From Thermoflexales bacterium (GTDB taxonomy: Bacteria; Chloroflexota; Anaerolineae; B4-G1; SLSP01), in assembly GCA_015486785.1 (NCBI GenBank), contig WFQZ01000328.1, positions 1 to 15,286 of the forward strand: DNA of 15,286 bases, written 5' to 3'. Position 1 is the stretch's first letter; each line of letters begins with the position of its first letter. This document shows, in pieces, positions 13,073-15,286 of this stretch. A program made the position numbers and the translations under genes. The notes beneath the pieces are model-generated. The model was not told where the DNA came from. It ran no database searches and saw only the letters and a program-made list of their open reading frames with translations.

Positions 13073-13654
13073 ATGAAATCACAGATTGAGTGGGATGCTC
13101 AGCATCAAGAGTGGATTCGCTTGGCACAACAAGGAAACACCGAAGCGATCACGCAGTTAGTTTCAACGTACCAGCAATCGGTCTTTAACGTATGCTACCG
13201 AATGCTAGGTGAACGCGCCGAGGCCGAGGATGCGGCCCAAGAGACGCTGATCAAGGCGATCACCAAGCTGCACACCTTCAATCCGGAGCGGCCCTTCCGC
13301 CCTTGGGTGCTGCGGATCGCCTCGAACGAGTGCATTGATCGCATCCGCCGCCGCCGTCCGTCCGTCTCGCTGGACGCGCTGGGGGAAAACGGCGCGTGGG
13401 AATGGCAGCCGGGCAAATCGCCCCTCCCGGAGGTGGAGTTGCTGCGGCGGGAGCGGGAAGCTCAGGTGCGGAGCTTGTTACAGCACCTTTCGCCGTTGGA
13501 CCGGCTGCTGGTTTCGCTCTTTTATTGGGAAGGTCTCTCTTACGCCGAGATCGCCACCGTGACCAATTTGACGATTCCGGCGATCAAATCTCGTTTGTTT
13601 CGCGCCCGGCGGACGATGGCGCGACATTTGAATCAGGAGGCAGCGCATGCTTGA
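13073..13654 (+). CDS. ECF-type RNA polymerase sigma factor
   Basis: 193 residues with region sigma-2 at about 22-95 and sigma-4 at about 127-185. Region 2.2 includes DAAQETLIKA (53-62). Regions 2.3/2.4 include PFRPWVLRIASNECIDRIRR (74-93). The sigma-4 helix-turn-helix is about 155-179 (LSYAEI ... IKSRLFRAR). Sigma-1.1 and region 3 are lacking, as expected for extracytoplasmic-function factors. It would direct core polymerase to a stress or envelope regulon, probably including its own operon. GAGG four bases before the ATG fixes the start. Its last 8 bases overlap the next gene (ATGCTTGA), so translation is coupled, as is common for sigma/anti-sigma pairs. The exact ECF group cannot be assigned by eye. 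Confidence 0.95.
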   Translation: MKSQIEWDAQHQEWIRLAQQGNTEAITQLVSTYQQSVFNVCYRMLGERAEAEDAAQETLIKAITKLHTFNPERPFRPWVLRIASNECIDRIRRRRPSVSLDALGENGAWEWQPGKSPLPEVELLRREREAQVRSLLQHLSPLDRLLVSLFYWEGLSYAEIATVTNLTIPAIKSRLFRARRTMARHLNQEAAHA

Positions 13655-14201
13655 TGAACTCAAGATACCGTGGGATGAGGCGCAAAGTGAAGCGTGGTGG
13701 GAGCGTGCCGCCGCAGGCTTGCTCTCCCCCGCAGAGACACGCATCTGGCAAGCCTATCTGGCCTCGTGCGATCCTTGCCGCCGTGAGTGGGAAGCTCTGA
13801 CTTCCGTGGAGCGGATTCTGCGCACGGCCCCCGCTCCGCCGCGCGTGGCGGACGATTTTACCCAGGCCACCTTGGCTCGCTGGCAGCAATCCGCCGCCCG
13901 CGCCACCGTTTCCCGCTGGATCGGTATCTTGTTCTTGACGCTGATCATCGTGGTGGAACTGGCCTGGCTGGGACACACCGCCTTTTCCGCTCGGCATCTG
14001 CTCGACGTCCTGTTTGCCGGGCGGCAAGTGTGGTGGGAGGCGTTGACCTTGATGTGGAGCAGTTTCCTCGTTTCCTGGCAAGCCCTGCTCCCCGTGGCCT
14101 TGACCATCGCCCTGCTGGCGTTCCTGTGGTACATGCCCAACGGCTTGTTGGTGACGGCGGGCTTGCTGTTCTGGACGCGCCACCGGGCAGGCACGCGCTG
14201 A
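13647..14201 (+). CDS. Membrane anti-sigma-factor-like protein with incomplete zinc motif
   Basis: 184 residues. The cytoplasmic N-terminal part (1-85) resembles a zinc-binding anti-sigma domain: a helix, then Y37-L-A-S-C41-D-P-C44. The usual His-x3-Cys-x2-Cys has tyrosine at the histidine position, and no other histidine lies in the first 100 residues. Zinc binding would need other ligands or has been lost. A membrane segment follows at about 91-109, and a second hydrophobic stretch at about 146-176, perhaps two short passes. Start overlap with the sigma gene strongly implies that it binds and restrains that sigma factor. The size and two-part membrane region are larger than in the simplest anti-sigma factors. 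The function is inferred mainly from position and the Cys-x2-Cys motif. Confidence 0.75.
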   Translation: MLDELKIPWDEAQSEAWWERAAAGLLSPAETRIWQAYLASCDPCRREWEALTSVERILRTAPAPPRVADDFTQATLARWQQSAARATVSRWIGILFLTLIIVVELAWLGHTAFSARHLLDVLFAGRQVWWEALTLMWSSFLVSWQALLPVALTIALLAFLWYMPNGLLVTAGLLFWTRHRAGTR

Positions 14202-14235
14202 AATGATATTCTCTTTACTTTCAGAGGAGGCTTTT

Positions 14236-15286
14236 ATGGCTAAACAGATGAAGAAAGGCTTGCTGATCGTCGCCTTGTTGGTGCTGATCGCCTTGCCGGT
14301 GCTGGCCGCCCCCGCCCGCCAAAGTGATGGCGGCGTCCACGTAGGGCCGTACACCCTGGCGGCGGATGATACCTACACCGGCGATCTCGTGGTGATGGGG
14401 CCGGTCACGCTGGAAAAAGGCTCCACGCTGGATGGCGACCTGGTCGTGTTCGGCGATGTCTCCATTGCTCCCGATGCGACCGTCACCGGCGACCTGGCCG
14501 TGACCGGCGGGACGACCCTCGCCGGGCGCGTGGCGGGCGATGTCTTCGTGGCCGGAAACCTGCAACTTCGGGAAACGGCCTTGGTGGAAGGCGATGTCTC
14601 CGTCGCCGGGACGCTGCGGCGGGACGAGGGCGCACAGGTGCGCGGCGAGATCACCCCGCTGGAGGAAGATGACTTCTCCGCCCGCTGGCAGGCTTCGCCG
14701 CTGGGCCGCATCGGCTTGACCGTGACCGGGCACGGCCCCCGGCACGTCACCTGGCTGCGCGTCCTGTGGCGGCTGGTGCGTGACGTGCTGCTTTCCCTGG
14801 CCTTGGTCGCGCTGGCCTTCGTGCTGGTGAGCGTGTGGCCCCGGCAGATGGAGCGTATGGAAGACACGCTCGGCGAACTGCCCTGGGCCACCTACGGCGT
14901 CGGTGCGGTCTCGCTGATCGTCACCGTGGTGATCACCTCACTGCTGGCGATCACCATCTGCCTGGCTCCCTTCGCCCTGCTGGGCTACGCCGCGATGGGC
15001 CTGGTGATCCTGGTGGGCTGGGTGGTGATCGGCACGTGGCTGGGGCGGCACGTGCTGAAGTCCGTGCTGCAACATCAAGCCCCCTCGCTGCTGGCATCCG
15101 CCCTCTGGGGCACCGGCGCACTCTCGTTGTTCACCGCCTTCGCCGGGCTGATTATGCCGCTGCGGGTGTTGCTGCTGTTGATCGTCTTCCCGCTGGCCGC
15201 CGGCGCGGTCGTCCTCACCGCCTTTGGCACCCGTCCGGCGGATACGTTACTGCACGCCGCCGCGCCGCGTCACCCTGAACCTATCG
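14236..15286 (+). CDS. Secreted/membrane bactofilin-like beta-helix protein, cut by the window end
   Basis: The frame is open to the last base, so only 350 residues are visible and the C-terminus is missing. Residues 1-25 form a signal peptide (MAKQMKKG, hydrophobic core, ALPVLAA). Residues 49-139 are a right-handed beta-helix of about five rungs, mostly 18 residues each, beginning with G-D at 49, 67, 85, 101 and 119 and a last G-E at 137. This resembles the polymer-forming bactofilin (DUF583) pattern, here on the outer face. Residues 176-330 hold about five membrane segments (near 183-201, 222-243, 246-268, 286-305, 308-330). AGAGGAGG five bases before the ATG is a strong ribosome binding site. 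It follows the anti-sigma gene by 34 bases with no terminator, so it is likely part of the sigma operon and perhaps its envelope effector or sensor. The exact role is unknown. Confidence 0.85.
   Translation, partial: MAKQMKKGLLIVALLVLIALPVLAAPARQSDGGVHVGPYTLAADDTYTGDLVVMGPVTLEKGSTLDGDLVVFGDVSIAPDATVTGDLAVTGGTTLAGRVAGDVFVAGNLQLRETALVEGDVSVAGTLRRDEGAQVRGEITPLEEDDFSARWQASPLGRIGLTVTGHGPRHVTWLRVLWRLVRDVLLSLALVALAFVLVSVWPRQMERMEDTLGELPWATYGVGAVSLIVTVVITSLLAITICLAPFALLGYAAMGLVILVGWVVIGTWLGRHVLKSVLQHQAPSLLASALWGTGALSLFTAFAGLIMPLRVLLLLIVFPLAAGAVVLTAFGTRPADTLLHAAAPRHPEPI
14380..14652 (+). repeat. Beta-helix rung repeats within the bactofilin-like gene
   Basis: Five consecutive units of about 54 bases (one is 48) each encode a rung starting Gly-Asp, followed by a sixth start (Gly-Glu). 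The repeat is clear in protein but diverged in DNA, which points to an old, structure-driven repeat rather than a recent tandem expansion. Confidence 0.75.

Noticed and set aside
1..15286. CRISPR array, tRNA, rRNA, transposase or prophage genes
   Set aside because: I looked for short regularly spaced repeats, cloverleaf-like segments and mobile-element proteins and found none; the repeats present are protein-domain duplications or regulatory dyads.

Overview
The window most resembles a chromosomal segment from a Chloroflexota bacterium, probably Anaerolineae-like. This rests on three things: the character of the RNA polymerase beta-prime subunit (a helical insertion after the N-terminal zinc region and Gram-positive-like flanking motifs), the soluble tandem-GAF histidine kinases, and a family 39-type glycosyltransferase carrying C-terminal beta-sandwich modules. 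No phylogeny could be run. Coding DNA is GC-rich, while the 332-base spacer in front of rpoC is clearly more AT-rich. I see no transposase, integrase, CRISPR array, tRNA or rRNA.

Layout. The left half is on the minus strand. Reading leftward from a promoter near 8397-8370, it holds a hybrid histidine kinase (8298-5872), a stand-alone receiver protein (5801-5397), a second hybrid histidine kinase (5377-3242), an intrinsic terminator (3214-3181), and a large membrane glycosyltransferase (3166-110). The first 109 bases hold a good minus-strand promoter embedded in interlocking inverted repeats; whatever it drives lies outside the window. The right half is on the plus strand. It holds rpoC (8631-12947) with its own promoter and an elaborate leader, a strong terminator (12966-12996), and then an apparent operon of ECF sigma factor, membrane anti-sigma-like protein, and a secreted or membrane beta-helical (bactofilin-like) protein cut by the window end.

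How the genes work together. The two kinases share a duplicated GAF-GAF core of 176-residue units. They differ in where the receiver domain sits: N-terminal in one, C-terminal in the other. With the free receiver between them the operon encodes three receivers and two kinase cores but no DNA-binding output domain, so it looks like a phosphorelay whose output is elsewhere or is protein-protein. The ECF sigma, anti-sigma and beta-helix membrane protein look like a self-contained envelope-sensing module, although the anti-sigma zinc motif lacks its usual histidine.

The most interesting non-coding signal is the rpoC leader. A near-consensus promoter sits inside a 28-base dyad and is preceded by a 10-base-period direct repeat. 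It is followed about 40 bases later by a complete intrinsic terminator that lies before the rpoC start, which suggests that rpoC is controlled by repression and attenuation. rpoB is not next to rpoC here.
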